Assembly (NCBI GenBank): GCA_963727075.1
Contig: CAVSET010000006.1
Span: 248,001 to 312,000, forward strand
Direction of reading: 5' to 3'
Source of the DNA: Bog-756 sp963727075
Lineage (GTDB): Bacteria; Actinomycetota; Acidimicrobiia; Acidimicrobiales; RAAP-2
Length of the DNA stretch: 64,000 bases
Notes under the pieces: model-generated
Seen by the model: the letters and a program-made list of their open reading frames with translations, nothing else
What the model was told of the DNA's origin: nothing
Database searches by the model: none
Part shown: positions 37,422 through 46,219 of the stretch, one piece after another
Layout: the number at the start of each line of letters is the position of its first letter
How positions within the stretch are numbered: position 1 is the first letter of the stretch
Program-made: the position numbers and the translations under genes

Positions 37422-38668
37422 ATGGCCAGTAGAGGCATCCGTGACCGGGTGGCGATCGTAGGCATGGGTTGCACACCCTTCGGTGAGCTGTGGGACAAGA
37501 GCGTCGACGATCTGGTGACGGACGCCACGTTGGAATGCATCGGATCGGCGGGTATCGAGCTCTCCGACGTCGACGCCTTCTGGCTCGGGACGATGGGGTC
37601 CGGCCAGTCGGGTCTCACCCTGTCGCGACCGCTCAAGATCGGGTACAAGCCGGTGACCCGTCTGGAGAACTTCTGCGCCACCGGCTCCGAAGCGTTCCGG
37701 AACGCCTGCTATGCCGTCGCGTCGGGCGCCTATGACCTGGCCATGGCGGTCGGAGTGGAGAAGCTCAAGGACTCCGGCTATTCGGGCCTCACCGGCATCC
37801 GACAGGTCGGTGACGGGACCAACGCCGGTCTGAGCTCGCCGGCCGCCTTCTCCTTTCTGGTGCCCGCCTACGCCCACAAGTACGGGGTGGACGTCGACGA
37901 GCTCAAGGCGGTGATGAGCCGGATCGCCTGGAAGAACCACCGGAACGGCGCAGTCAACCCCCGGGCCCAGTTCCGCAAGGAGGTCTCACTCGAGAAGATC
38001 GCCTCCTCGCCTCTGGTCGCCGGCGAGCTGGGGGTGTTCGACTGCAGCGGGGTGAGCGACGGTGCCGCCGCCGTGGTGGTGTGCCGGGCCGAGGACGCGT
38101 CACCGCTACACCGAGTCGCCCCTCTACGTGAAGGGCCTGAGTTTCGTCGCCGGGCCGGCTGCCGGGATCATCGACCCCGAGTACGACTACACCAGCTTCG
38201 AGGAAGTGGTCAGGTCGGCGGCCGATGCCTACCAGCAGGCGGGCGTCACCGACCCCCGGTCGGAGCTGGCCATGGCCGAGGTGCACGACTGCTTCACCCC
38301 GACCGAGCTGGTCCTGATGGAGGACCTCGGGTTCGCCGACCGCGGCACCGCCTGGAAGGAGGTGCTGGCCGGCACCTTCGACCGGGACGGCGAGCTGCCG
38401 GTGAACCCCGACGGTGGATTGAAGAGCTTCGGGCATCCCATCGGGGCTTCAGGTCTGCGCATGCTCTTCGAATGCTGGTTGCAGTTGAGGCGACAGGCTC
38501 CTCCGGAGCGCCAGATCGCCAGCGTCACTGAGGCGGGCCGCACGCTCGGGCTCACCCACAACCTCGGCGGGAGGACCCGGTGAGTGCGTGAGCTTCGTCG
38601 GTGTGGTCGGCAGCGAGCCCTCGGACATGAGGGGACACTCGGCTGAGTGGGAAGCGGCCCCGCGGTGA
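37422..38668 (+). CDS. thiolase-family acyltransferase (frameshifts near 38100 and 38574)
   Basis: A thiolase of about 414 residues starting MASRGIRDRVAIVGMGCTPF. The nucleophile lies in RLENFCATGSEAFRNACYAV (Cys85); later motifs are AEVHDCFTPTELVLMEDLGF and FGHPIGASGLRM (catalytic His). The frame breaks twice. Removing T38100 joins CRAEDA-HRYTESPLYV, and removing A38574 extends the apparent end through NLGGRPGECVSFVGVVG, the normal thiolase C-terminus, to a stop at 38666-38668, two bases before the next gene. It follows the fused HMGCS/DUF35 gene by one base. Close relatives form complexes with DUF35 proteins. Confidence 0.87.
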
Positions 38669-38669
38669 A

Positions 38670-40161
38670 GTGTCGTCTCACGGGGAGCCCTTCGGGCGAC
38701 TGATCGAGCGGGTGTCGGGAGACGACCCCGATCGGGTCGCTCTCATCATCGACGGCGACGCGACCACCTATGGGGAGCTCGACGCCGCCGTCCGGTCCTG
38801 TGCCGCCGCGCTCCGCTCGGCCGGGGTTGAGCCCGGTTGGCGCATTCCCCTGGCCGACGACACGAGCGTCCTGTCAGTGGCCACCCTCATCGCCGCCGCC
38901 CGCATCGGTGCCGCGACGGCGTTGATGAACCCCCGTCTCACCGGCGACGAGCTCGGCGTCCTGCTGGGGGTGGCCGGGACCGGGCCGGTCGGGGTGGCCG
39001 GCGAGCCCTATGCCGCCCTCCTCCGGGGCACGGGCAGTCCAGCGTCCTCGGTACCTGGGAGCTGCTCGGCCACCGGGCCGGAGACCACGAGGCGGTGCGG
39101 GCGGCCGGACCCCGACGAGGAGGCCGTCGTGCTTTTCACCAGCGGCACGACCGGCACTCCGAAGGCGGTGCCGCTGCCCCACGCCCTGGTGCTCTCCAGG
39201 ATCGAGGCCTACGCCCCGAAGGTGGACCGGGTGCCGGCCGTCTCGCTGATGTGCGTACCGTTCGTGCACATCGGGGGAATGCTCGGGCTTGATGGTGGCG
39301 CTGGCCCGGGGATCGACGACGGTGGTCCAGACCAGGTTCGACGCCGGGGAGTGGTTGGCGCTGGTCGAGCGGTACCGGGTGAACACCTCCTTTGTCGTGC
39401 CGACCATGCTCCACCGCATCCTCGAGCACCCGACTTCGCCTCGCACCGATCTCGGCTCGTTGGTCAGCCTGACCTACGGTGCCGCTCCGGCCTCGCCCCA
39501 GCTGATCCGGGCCGCCATCGAGGGGCTGCCCGGCGTGGCCCTGACCAACACATTCGGCCAGACCGAGACCATGGGCTCCATCACTGCCCTCGGGCCGGGC
39601 GACCATCCGCCCGAGCGCCTCTCCTCCGTGGGCCGGCCGCTCCCCGGCGTCGAGGTGCGCATCGTCGACCCCGTCACCAAGGAGACCGTGCCAATCGGGA
39701 CGGTCGGCGAGCTGTGGGTGAAGAGCGAGTCCAGCGTGGTTCCGGCTTCACTGGCCACTGACGGCTCGATGCCCGCCGGATGGTTCCGCACCGGCGACAT
39801 GGTCTCCGCCGACCAGGAGGGCTATCTGTACCCGGCGGGACGGCTGGTCGACACCATCAACCGGGCCGGCGAGAAGTTCGCGCCGGCCGAGGTGGAAGAA
39901 GTGGTGCGGACCCATCCGCTGGTCCGTGACGTGGCGGTGGTCGGGGTTCCCGATCCGGAGATGGGCAGCCGGGTGGGCGTGGCCACGGTGGTCCGCGAGC
40001 CGGTGACCATCGACGAGCTCCGAGAGCACTGCGCCACCCGGCTGGCCGCGTTCAAGCTTCCCGAGCGACTGGTGGTGGTCGACGAGATCCCCTACAACGA
40101 CTTCGGCAAGGTGGACCGGAAGCGACTCCGCTCCCAATTCGAGGCGGCGTCGCCGGCGTGA
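38670..40161 (+). CDS. AMP-dependent acyl-CoA synthetase (frameshift near 39289, probably two more)
   Basis: An ANL ligase of about 495 residues starting MSSHGEPFGRLIERVSGDD. Motifs: AVVLFTSGTTGTPKAVPLPH (A3), LTNTFGQTETMGS (A5), GDMVSADQEGYLYPAGR (A7), NRAGEKFAPAEVEEVV and the catalytic Lys in YNDFGKVDRKRL. Dropping one T of 39289-39290 joins GGMLGL-MVALARGST. Between about 39033 and 39106 an alternative frame reads far better (VLGTWELLGHRAGDHEAV), implying a lost base in the GGG at 39032-39034 and a gained base near 39106. The start is two bases after the thiolase stop, and the end overlaps the E1 alpha GTG. Confidence 0.85.
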
Positions 40162-41183
40162 GCGACGCGGGGGGGAGCGCCCGGCAGGGCGTGGCGGACG
40201 GTGACGGGCTCTCGGCGGAGGCGGCGTTGCGCATCTACCGGACCATGGCCACCATCCGGTCGACCGAGGACCGCATCGTCCACGGGCTCACGCGGGGGAG
40301 CTCCGCATGACCTACTACGGAGTGCGGGGGCAAGAGGCCATCCCGGCGGCCATCTGCGAGTACCTGCGGCGGGACGACTACATGGTCACCACCTATCGCG
40401 GTATGCACGACTGCATCGCCAAGGGGGTCCCGCTCGACGAGCTGGTGGCCGAGATGTGCGGGAAGGTCACCGGTACGTCCAAGGGGAAGGGTGGGCCCGA
40501 TGCACGTGTCGGATCCCCAGTCGGGCCTCATGGTGACGACCGGTGTGGTCGGCGGGGGCCTGCCCATCGCCGTGGGGCTCGCCCTCGCCTGCCGGCTGCG
40601 CTCGACCGACCAGGTGGCGGTGGCCAACTTCGGCGACGGTGCCACCAGCATCGGTGCGACCCACGAGGCCTGCAACCTCGCCGCATTGTGGGAGGTGCCG
40701 CTGGTCCTCGTGTGTCAGCACAACCAGTACGGCGAGCACACCAGGTTCGCCGACTTCACCCGCACCCGCAGCCTGGCCGACCGCTTCCGTGGCTACGGGA
40801 TGGAGGCGGCGACGGTCGACGGGAACAGCGTGCCGGCCATGGCCGAGGCGGCCGAGGCGGCGATCGCCCGGGCCCGGGCGGGGGGAGGGCCGACCTTCCT
40901 CGAGTGCATGACCTACCGGCTGGGTGGCCACACCTTCGGCTCGACCACCGAGTACATGGACTCGGCCGAGATGGAGCAGGCCGAAGCGGACGAGCCCGTC
41001 GCCCGCTACCGCCGCTGGCTGGTCGACCAGCGCGGGGTGGACGCCGGTGTCCTGTCGGGCATCGACCGCGTGGCCCTCGATGCGGTGGAGGCCGCCTTCG
41101 CCGCGGCCGAGGCGGCCGATCCCCCCTCGGCCGACGAGTTGCTGACCGACGTGTTCTCGAGCCCGGACGGCCTTCCCCGATGA
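40158..41183 (+). CDS. 2-oxoacid dehydrogenase E1 alpha subunit (two compensating frameshifts)
   Basis: A thiamine-diphosphate E1 alpha chain of about 341 residues, as in acetoin, pyruvate or branched-chain 2-oxoacid dehydrogenases. Visible: IYRTMATIRSTEDRIVHGL, GVRGQEAIPAAICEYLRRDDYM, GTSKGKGGPMHVSD, and the ThDP/Mg motif GDGATSIGATHEACNLAALW ending in QHNQYGEH. The frame is lost at the G run 40294-40298 (one G missing; LTRGELRMTYYG is restored) and regained at CCC 40496-40498 (one C extra). The compensation within 200 bases argues for read error. It overlaps the ligase stop and the E1 beta start (ATGA). Confidence 0.9.
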
Positions 41184-42205
41184 CCGTCGGCGGCCGGGCC
41201 GGGAGGCCGGACATCTCGGAGGACCCTGTCCACACCATGTCCGAGGCGGTCAACCAGGCGCTCGACCTGGCCATGGCCGACGACCCCGAGGTGTTCCTGC
41301 TCGGCGAGGACATCGAGGACCCGATCGGCGGGGTGATGAAGGGAACCAAGGGTCTGTCGACCAAGTACGGGCGCGAGCGCGTCCGTAACACCCCCATATC
41401 GGAGCAGGCCATCGTCGGAACCGCCATCGGCGCGTCGCTGGTGGGCATGCGCCCGGTCGCCGAGGTGATGCTCATGGACTTCTTCGCCGTGGCCATGGAC
41501 CAGGTAGCCAACCACGCGGCCAAGCTGCGCTACATGTCGGGAGGCCGCACCAACGTGCCCATCACCATCCGCACCTCGGTCGGTGGCGGTCGCCAGTTCG
41601 GCGCCCAGCACTCCCAATCCCTCGAGGCGTGGATGATGCACATTCCCGGGCTGAAGGTAGCGGTCCCGAGCACGCCACGCGATGCCAAGGGGCTGCTGAC
41701 CGCCTGCATCTTCGACGACGACCCCTGCATCTTCATGGAGACGATGTCCTTGCTGTTCACCCGCGGACCGGTCCCGGCCGGCCGGTTCGAGACTCCGCTC
41801 GGCCTGGCCGAAGTCAAGCGGGCCGGCGACGACGTGACCGTGGTGGCCTGGGGATGGCAGGTGCCCGAAGCCCTGGCCGCCGCCGAGCAGGTGGCCCAGG
41901 AGGGGATCACGACCGAGGTGATCGATCTCCGGACGCTGGTGCCGTTGGACCGCGACACCGTGCTCGACAGCGTGTCCCGGACGACCAGGCTGGTGGTGGT
42001 CCATGCCGCCACCCAGTTCGCCGGGCCCGGCGCCGAGATCGCCTCGATGGTCTCCCACGAGCTGTTCGGCCGGCTCGCCGCCCCCGTCGAACGTCTCGGG
42101 GCGCAGTACTCGCCCGTCCCCTATGCCGCCGGTTTGGAGGCGGCCCACTTCCCCAACCGGGACCGCATCGCCGAGCGGGTGCGGGCCGTTGTCCGATTCG
42201 CCTGA
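41180..42205 (+). CDS. 2-oxoacid dehydrogenase E1 beta subunit
   Basis: A 341-residue transketolase-like E1 beta chain. Typical elements: MADDPEVFLLGEDIEDPIGG, RVRNTPISEQAIVGTAIGAS, MLMDFFAVAMDQVANHAAKL, GGGRQFGAQHSQSLEAW, and the C-terminal IDLRTLVPLDRDTVLDS with VVVHAATQFAGPGAEIAS. Intact in one frame. Start ATG 41180 overlaps the E1 alpha stop. Followed 7 bases later by a free lipoyl-domain gene, but by no E2 acyltransferase core or E3. The position of the motif HSQSLEAW is as in acetoin and branched-chain E1; the natural 2-oxo or acyloin substrate is unknown. Confidence 0.94.
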   Translation: MTVGGRAGRPDISEDPVHTMSEAVNQALDLAMADDPEVFLLGEDIEDPIGGVMKGTKGLSTKYGRERVRNTPISEQAIVGTAIGASLVGMRPVAEVMLMDFFAVAMDQVANHAAKLRYMSGGRTNVPITIRTSVGGGRQFGAQHSQSLEAWMMHIPGLKVAVPSTPRDAKGLLTACIFDDDPCIFMETMSLLFTRGPVPAGRFETPLGLAEVKRAGDDVTVVAWGWQVPEALAAAEQVAQEGITTEVIDLRTLVPLDRDTVLDSVSRTTRLVVVHAATQFAGPGAEIASMVSHELFGRLAAPVERLGAQYSPVPYAAGLEAAHFPNRDRIAERVRAVVRFA

Positions 42206-42212
42206 GGCCGGC

Positions 42213-42461
42213 ATGGACGACGGAGGCCGGACCCCGATCAGGATCCCCCAGGCCGGGGTGGCAATGACCGAGGGCACCATCGTCGAATGGTTGGTGGCCG
42301 ACGGCGACCGGGTGACCGAGGGCGAGGTGCTCTATCGGCTCGAGACCGAGAAGGTGGAGCTCGATGTGGAGTGCCCGGCCTCGGGCGTCGTGCACGTCAC
42401 CGGTGGCGTCGGGCAGACCTATCTCGTGGGCGAGGACATCGGCTACATCGACGTCCCCTGA
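42213..42461 (+). CDS. free-standing lipoyl-domain carrier protein
   Basis: An 82-residue protein consisting of one biotinyl/lipoyl domain and nothing else. It reads IRIPQAGVAMTEGTIVEWLV, GDRVTEGEVLYRLETEKVEL, then SGVVHVTGGVGQTYLVGEDI. The ETEKVELD context marks a lipoylation site (Lys47) rather than a biotin site (which would be AMKM). In normal E2 proteins this domain precedes a subunit-binding and acyltransferase core; here a stop follows directly (TGA 42459-42461), with ECH downstream. It would act like glycine-cleavage H-protein, carrying the acyl group from E1 to a partner coded elsewhere. Confidence 0.85.
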   Translation: MDDGGRTPIRIPQAGVAMTEGTIVEWLVADGDRVTEGEVLYRLETEKVELDVECPASGVVHVTGGVGQTYLVGEDIGYIDVP

Positions 42462-42513
42462 GCGCGGGGCCCGGCTCATCAGTACCCTGTTGGCCCGACG
42501 AGGAGGAGGACGC

Positions 42514-43375
42514 GTGGAAACGACCGATCTGGAGACGATCATCTACGAGAAGGACGGGCCCATCGCCCGCATCGTCCTCAACACGCCCGAGAAGGCCAAC
42601 ATCCAGACGGCACAACAGGTGTGGGATTTCGAGGATGCCCTGAAATGGGCCGACCGCGACGAGGAGGTGAAGGTGCTCGTCCTGAAGGCCAACGGCAAGG
42701 GCTTCTGCGCCGGGCACGCCATCGTCGACCCCGACCAGATGGCCGAGGTCTACCCGACCACCGGGCCCACCGTCGAGCGGACGTGGAAGAAGCACAACTA
42801 CGACCTCTTCGTATGGCCCCCGCTCAACCTGTGGGAGTTCTCGAAGGCGACCATCGCCCAGGTGCACGGCTATTGCCTCGGTGGCGGGACCATCTACGGA
42901 TACCTCACCGACCTCACCATCGCCTCGGACGACGCCTACTTCCAGATGCCGTTGCCCCAGGGGTTCGGCCTTCCCGGCGCCCAGACTCTGGTCGAGCCGT
43001 GGGCGCTCATGAACTGGAAGCGGGCCTACGAGTACCTGTACCTCTCACCCACCCTGACGGCGGACGAGGCGATGGAGTGGGGCCTGGTCAACCGGGTGGT
43101 GCCGCGTGGGGGACCTCGAGGCCACCGTCGAGGAGGTGGCCTCCACCATCGCCCGGATGCCCCTCACCACCATCCTCACGATCAAGGCCGGAATCAAGCG
43201 GGCCTGGGAGACCATGGGCATGCGGGTCCACCTGCAGAGCACGGCCGACTTCACCACCATTGCCAGCGCGGCCACCGACGTCCGGGAGTTCATGTCCAAG
43301 CGGGGTGGGCGGTTGCCACGCCAGGTGGCCAAGGAGCAGGCCCCGGCCGAGGATGGGGACGTCCCGGCCGGCTGA
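42514..43375 (+). CDS. crotonase-superfamily protein lacking catalytic glutamates (frameshift near 43110)
   Basis: A crotonase-fold protein of about 286 residues starting METTDLETIIYEKDGPIARI (GTG; AGGAGGAGG five bases before). Markers: LNTPEKANIQTAQQVWDFED, GKGFCAGHAIVDPDQM (oxyanion hole) and QVHGYCLGGGTIYGYLTDL. The two hydratase glutamates are replaced: GGGTIYG at the first site and MPLPQGFGLPG at the second. One G of the run 43108-43112 is extra; removal joins VPRG-DLEATVEEV. It closes the long operon, and resembles the operon's first crotonase in length and in lacking both acids, so the pair may work on consecutive or related steps. Confidence 0.86.
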
Positions 43376-43387
43376 CCCGCCCGCCGG

Positions 43388-43783
43388 CTACCCGTCGCGG
43401 GTGAAGGTACGGCGGACGAACCGCCAGGCCCCTCCGACCCGGACCAGGGTGTCGGCATAGGTACCCGACGCGCTGATCTCGGGGCGGGGCGGGTCGCCGG
43501 CCATGACGTACATCTGCACGTAGGCCCGCAGCTCGGCGCGGTCGCCGTCCCCGTCGATGACCAGGCTGGTGGCGATGTGCCGGGGCGCCCGCACCGACCC
43601 GGCGAAGGTCCGGGCGAACTCCTCGAGGGCACCTCGGCCCTCGAGGACCAGCTCGCCGGCGTCGAGTACCCCGTCGTCGACGAAGGTGTCGGCGTAAGCC
43701 GGGCCATCGCCGCTGTCGATGGCGTGGTTGTAGCGCGCCGCCAGGCTCTGGATGGCCAGTTGGTCCTCTGCGGTGAGCGCCAT
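43388..43783 (-). CDS. SnoaL/NTF2-like protein
   Basis: A 131-residue alpha+beta cone-fold protein, MALTAEDQLAIQSLAARYNHAID... . The family includes ketosteroid-isomerase-like and dehydratase enzymes and small accessory subunits of ring-hydroxylating oxygenases. Seen: YADTFVDDGVLDAGELVLEG, RHIATSLVIDGDGDRAELRAY and ADTLVRVGGAWRFVRRTFTRDG, all standard for the SnoaL_4 subgroup. ATG 43783 is preferred over 43798 because GGAGG lies four bases upstream of it. It is divergent from the KstD-like/Rieske operon, and is convergent with the crotonase gene (12 bases between the stops). Confidence 0.87.
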   Translation of the reverse strand: MALTAEDQLAIQSLAARYNHAIDSGDGPAYADTFVDDGVLDAGELVLEGRGALEEFARTFAGSVRAPRHIATSLVIDGDGDRAELRAYVQMYVMAGDPPRPEISASGTYADTLVRVGGAWRFVRRTFTRDG

Positions 43784-43871
43784 GTCGCCTCCGTCCATCG
43801 GTTTCGGCGCTGATAGCGTAACGTCCAGCGACCGGGGAGCAGGTGGGTTGCATGTGGGGAGGGCGTCGACG

Positions 43872-45599
43872 ATGAGCGATGGTGCGAACCGGGCGTCCCT
43901 GGGCGAACGGGTGGCCGAGCTGGCCCAGCTCCCGCACCGGCCCGGAGCGGCGCCGTCACCCCCGATCCCCCGCACCGCACCTCCCGAGGAGTGTGACGTA
44001 GTGGTGGTGGGAAGCGGCGCGGCCGCGTTGTCGGCCGCGGCCGGCGCGCTGGCCACCGGTGCCTCGGCGGTGATCTGCGAGAAGGGCGCGGTGCCCGGTG
44101 GCACCACGGCCTCGTCGGGGGGCGTGGCCCACATCTACGGCAATTCGGTCATGCGGGCGGCCGGCGTCGACGACCCTCGTCCCGACGCCCTGGCCTACAT
44201 GGCCCGGGTCGGACACCCGGGTGCCTACGACCCGGAGGCGCCCTGCCTCGGGGTGCCTCCGGCCGACTTCGCCCTCCTCGAGGCGTACTACGACCGGGGT
44301 GCCGAGGTGATGGACCGGCTGGCCCGACTGGGTGCGGTCCGCATGGAGGCGCCCTGGATGGCCTGGGACGGCCAGATGTTCCCCGACTACTACGAGTTCC
44401 CCGAGAACCGGGCCGTACGGGGCCGGGGAATCCAACCCGTCGCGCCGGAGGGCGGAGCGGGCAACGGAGGTGAGCTCGTCCGCCAGCTGACCGAGTTCGC
44501 CGCCGGTCGGGGGGTCGAGATCCGCCTGTCCCATCGCGTGGTGGACCTGGTCACCGAGGGCCCCGAGGTCGTCGGCGTCGTCGTCGACGACGGCACGGCC
44601 TCCCGCACCATCCTGGCCCGGGGAGGGGTGGTGTTCGGCTCCGGTGGCTTCGCTCACGACCCCGAACTGCGGGCGCGCTTCTTGCGCGGCCCCATCGCCG
44701 GTGGTTCGGGGACACCCGCCAACACCGGCGACCTGGTCGGGTTGGCCACCCGGGCCGGTGCCCAATTCGGCCGGATGCACAGCGGGTGGTGGAACCAGCA
44801 GGTGGTCGAAGCCGTCGACGACTATGCCACCACGGTCCTCGACATCTGGGCCATTCCCGGTGACGGCATGGTGCTGGTCAACCGGTTCGGATTTCGGGCG
44901 GTGGACGAGAAGCGCGAGTACGAGTCGCGTGGTCGGGTGCACCATCTCTACCAGGGTGACGAGTACGTGAACCGGGTCATGTTCATGATCTACGACGACC
45001 GGACGGCCGAGCGCTTCGGTGGCCGCTACCCGATCCCGCCGGCAGGGGCGGTGGCCGACCACGTGGTGAGCGGCACCGGGGTCCCGGGGCTGGCCCGGGC
45101 CATCACCGACCGGCTGGAGACCCGGACCCGGGCGGCCATGCCGGCCGGGATCGGGCCGGTGTCCTTGGCAGACGGGTTCGAGGCCAACCTGACCGCCACG
45201 CTGGCCCAGTTCAACACCATGGCCGAAGCCGGACGCGACGATGACTTCGGGCGCGGGACCAAGGCGGTCGAGTTCGCGTTCCACGGCCCGGCCGCTCCCG
45301 ACAACCGGTTGCCCAACCCCCTCATGCACCCGCTCGACCTCGCCGGCGAGCTGCACTCCATCGCCGTGGTCGGTGCCACGTTCGACACCAACAGCGGTCC
45401 TCGCACCACCGGCGAGGGCAGGATCCTCGGCTGCACCGGGCCGATCGGCGGGCTCTACGGGGCTGGCAATTGCGTGGACAGCGTCTTCGGGGAGGGCTAT
45501 CCCGGCGGTGGCGCCACCATCGGCCCGGGCATGGTCTTCGGCTTTTTGGCCGGGACCCACGCCGGGAGCCGCTCGGCGCGGGTGGGTGGCGGCCCATGA
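43872..45599 (+). CDS. KstD-like FAD-dependent oxidoreductase
   Basis: A 575-residue flavoprotein of the fumarate-reductase/3-ketosteroid 1-dehydrogenase group. FAD binding: ECDVVVVGSGAAALSAAAGA and EKGAVPGGTTASSGG; the C-terminal cap reads GNCVDSVFGEGYPGGGATIG, with GPGMVFGFLAG, as in KstD proteins. It would desaturate a cyclic ketone or reduce an enone. About 40 extra polar residues precede the FAD motif. The stop overlaps the next ATG (ATGA) in an operon with a pseudo-hydrolase and a Rieske oxygenase, the pairing KstD plus oxygenase being familiar from steroid ring opening; a steroid substrate remains inference. Confidence 0.92.
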   Translation: MSDGANRASLGERVAELAQLPHRPGAAPSPPIPRTAPPEECDVVVVGSGAAALSAAAGALATGASAVICEKGAVPGGTTASSGGVAHIYGNSVMRAAGVDDPRPDALAYMARVGHPGAYDPEAPCLGVPPADFALLEAYYDRGAEVMDRLARLGAVRMEAPWMAWDGQMFPDYYEFPENRAVRGRGIQPVAPEGGAGNGGELVRQLTEFAAGRGVEIRLSHRVVDLVTEGPEVVGVVVDDGTASRTILARGGVVFGSGGFAHDPELRARFLRGPIAGGSGTPANTGDLVGLATRAGAQFGRMHSGWWNQQVVEAVDDYATTVLDIWAIPGDGMVLVNRFGFRAVDEKREYESRGRVHHLYQGDEYVNRVMFMIYDDRTAERFGGRYPIPPAGAVADHVVSGTGVPGLARAITDRLETRTRAAMPAGIGPVSLADGFEANLTATLAQFNTMAEAGRDDDFGRGTKAVEFAFHGPAAPDNRLPNPLMHPLDLAGELHSIAVVGATFDTNSGPRTTGEGRILGCTGPIGGLYGAGNCVDSVFGEGYPGGGATIGPGMVFGFLAGTHAGSRSARVGGGP

Positions 45600-46219
45600 A
45601 GCTCGCCTACCGCGACGTTCCCGCCACCGCACCCGGAGAACCGGCGATGGTGCTCCACGACCGCGGGGTGGCCTCGGTCGACCGGGTCACCGCACTGGCC
45701 CAGGCCAGCGGGGCGGTGGGCCGCGTGGTGGCGCCCTTCGGTGACTACGGCTTCACCGCCAGCGGCATGGAGCTCGCCGGCATCTGCTGGTACCGGACCG
45801 TCCCCGGGTACGCCGGGGCCGATCCACTGACGCTGGCCAAGGCTGTCGTACAGGTGGGTGACTTGCTCGACGACCTGGAACTCGACGCTCCGGCGCTGGT
45901 CGGATGGGGACAGGGGGCGGTGGTCGCCGTCGGCGCCGCACTCCTCCGTCCCGACCGGGTCGCCTCGGTGACCTGTGTCGACATCCCGCCGGCCCATCTG
46001 GAGGCGCTCCCAACCCGCCTGCTGGCCCCGGCCGCGCCACCGCCGGTGCTGTTGATGGGCGGTGACGACGATGGTGACGCCGGGACCGGGCGGGTCGAGG
46101 ATTGGATGGTCGGGCGCGGCCTGACCCCTTCTCGGTGGGGCGGGCCGGATGGGGGCGATGAGGAGGACCGGGACAAGGTGATCGCCGAACGGATCGGGAG
46201 GTGGCTGGGGGATGGTTGA
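45596..46219 (+). CDS. alpha/beta-hydrolase-like protein without catalytic serine
   Basis: A 207-residue protein with a shortened alpha/beta-hydrolase outline: LAYRDVPATAPGEPAMVLHD, ELAGICWYRTVPGYAGADPL, then LDAPALVGWGQGAVVAVGAAL at the place of the nucleophile elbow. The elbow reads G-W-G-Q-G, with Gln where the active Ser should be, and no catalytic His context is visible near the C-terminus (IAERIGRWLGDG). It may be a non-enzymatic partner or use other chemistry. It overlaps the KstD-like gene by four bases and the Rieske gene by eight, so it is surely co-translated with both. Confidence 0.75.
   Translation: MKLAYRDVPATAPGEPAMVLHDRGVASVDRVTALAQASGAVGRVVAPFGDYGFTASGMELAGICWYRTVPGYAGADPLTLAKAVVQVGDLLDDLELDAPALVGWGQGAVVAVGAALLRPDRVASVTCVDIPPAHLEALPTRLLAPAAPPPVLLMGGDDDGDAGTGRVEDWMVGRGLTPSRWGGPDGGDEEDRDKVIAERIGRWLGDG

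Noticed and set aside
9183..43112. Programmed frameshifting as the cause of the many frame breaks
   Set aside because: The break sites share no slippery sequence, stop-codon context or downstream structure, occur in unrelated enzymes at unrelated positions, and include compensating pairs.
43852..43875. A seven-codon ORF (MWGGRRR) whose stop overlaps the KstD-like ATG
   Set aside because: Its start is not at the right distance from a -10 box for a leaderless transcript, and such short overlaps are common by chance in GC-rich DNA, so it was not added to the mini-ORF set.
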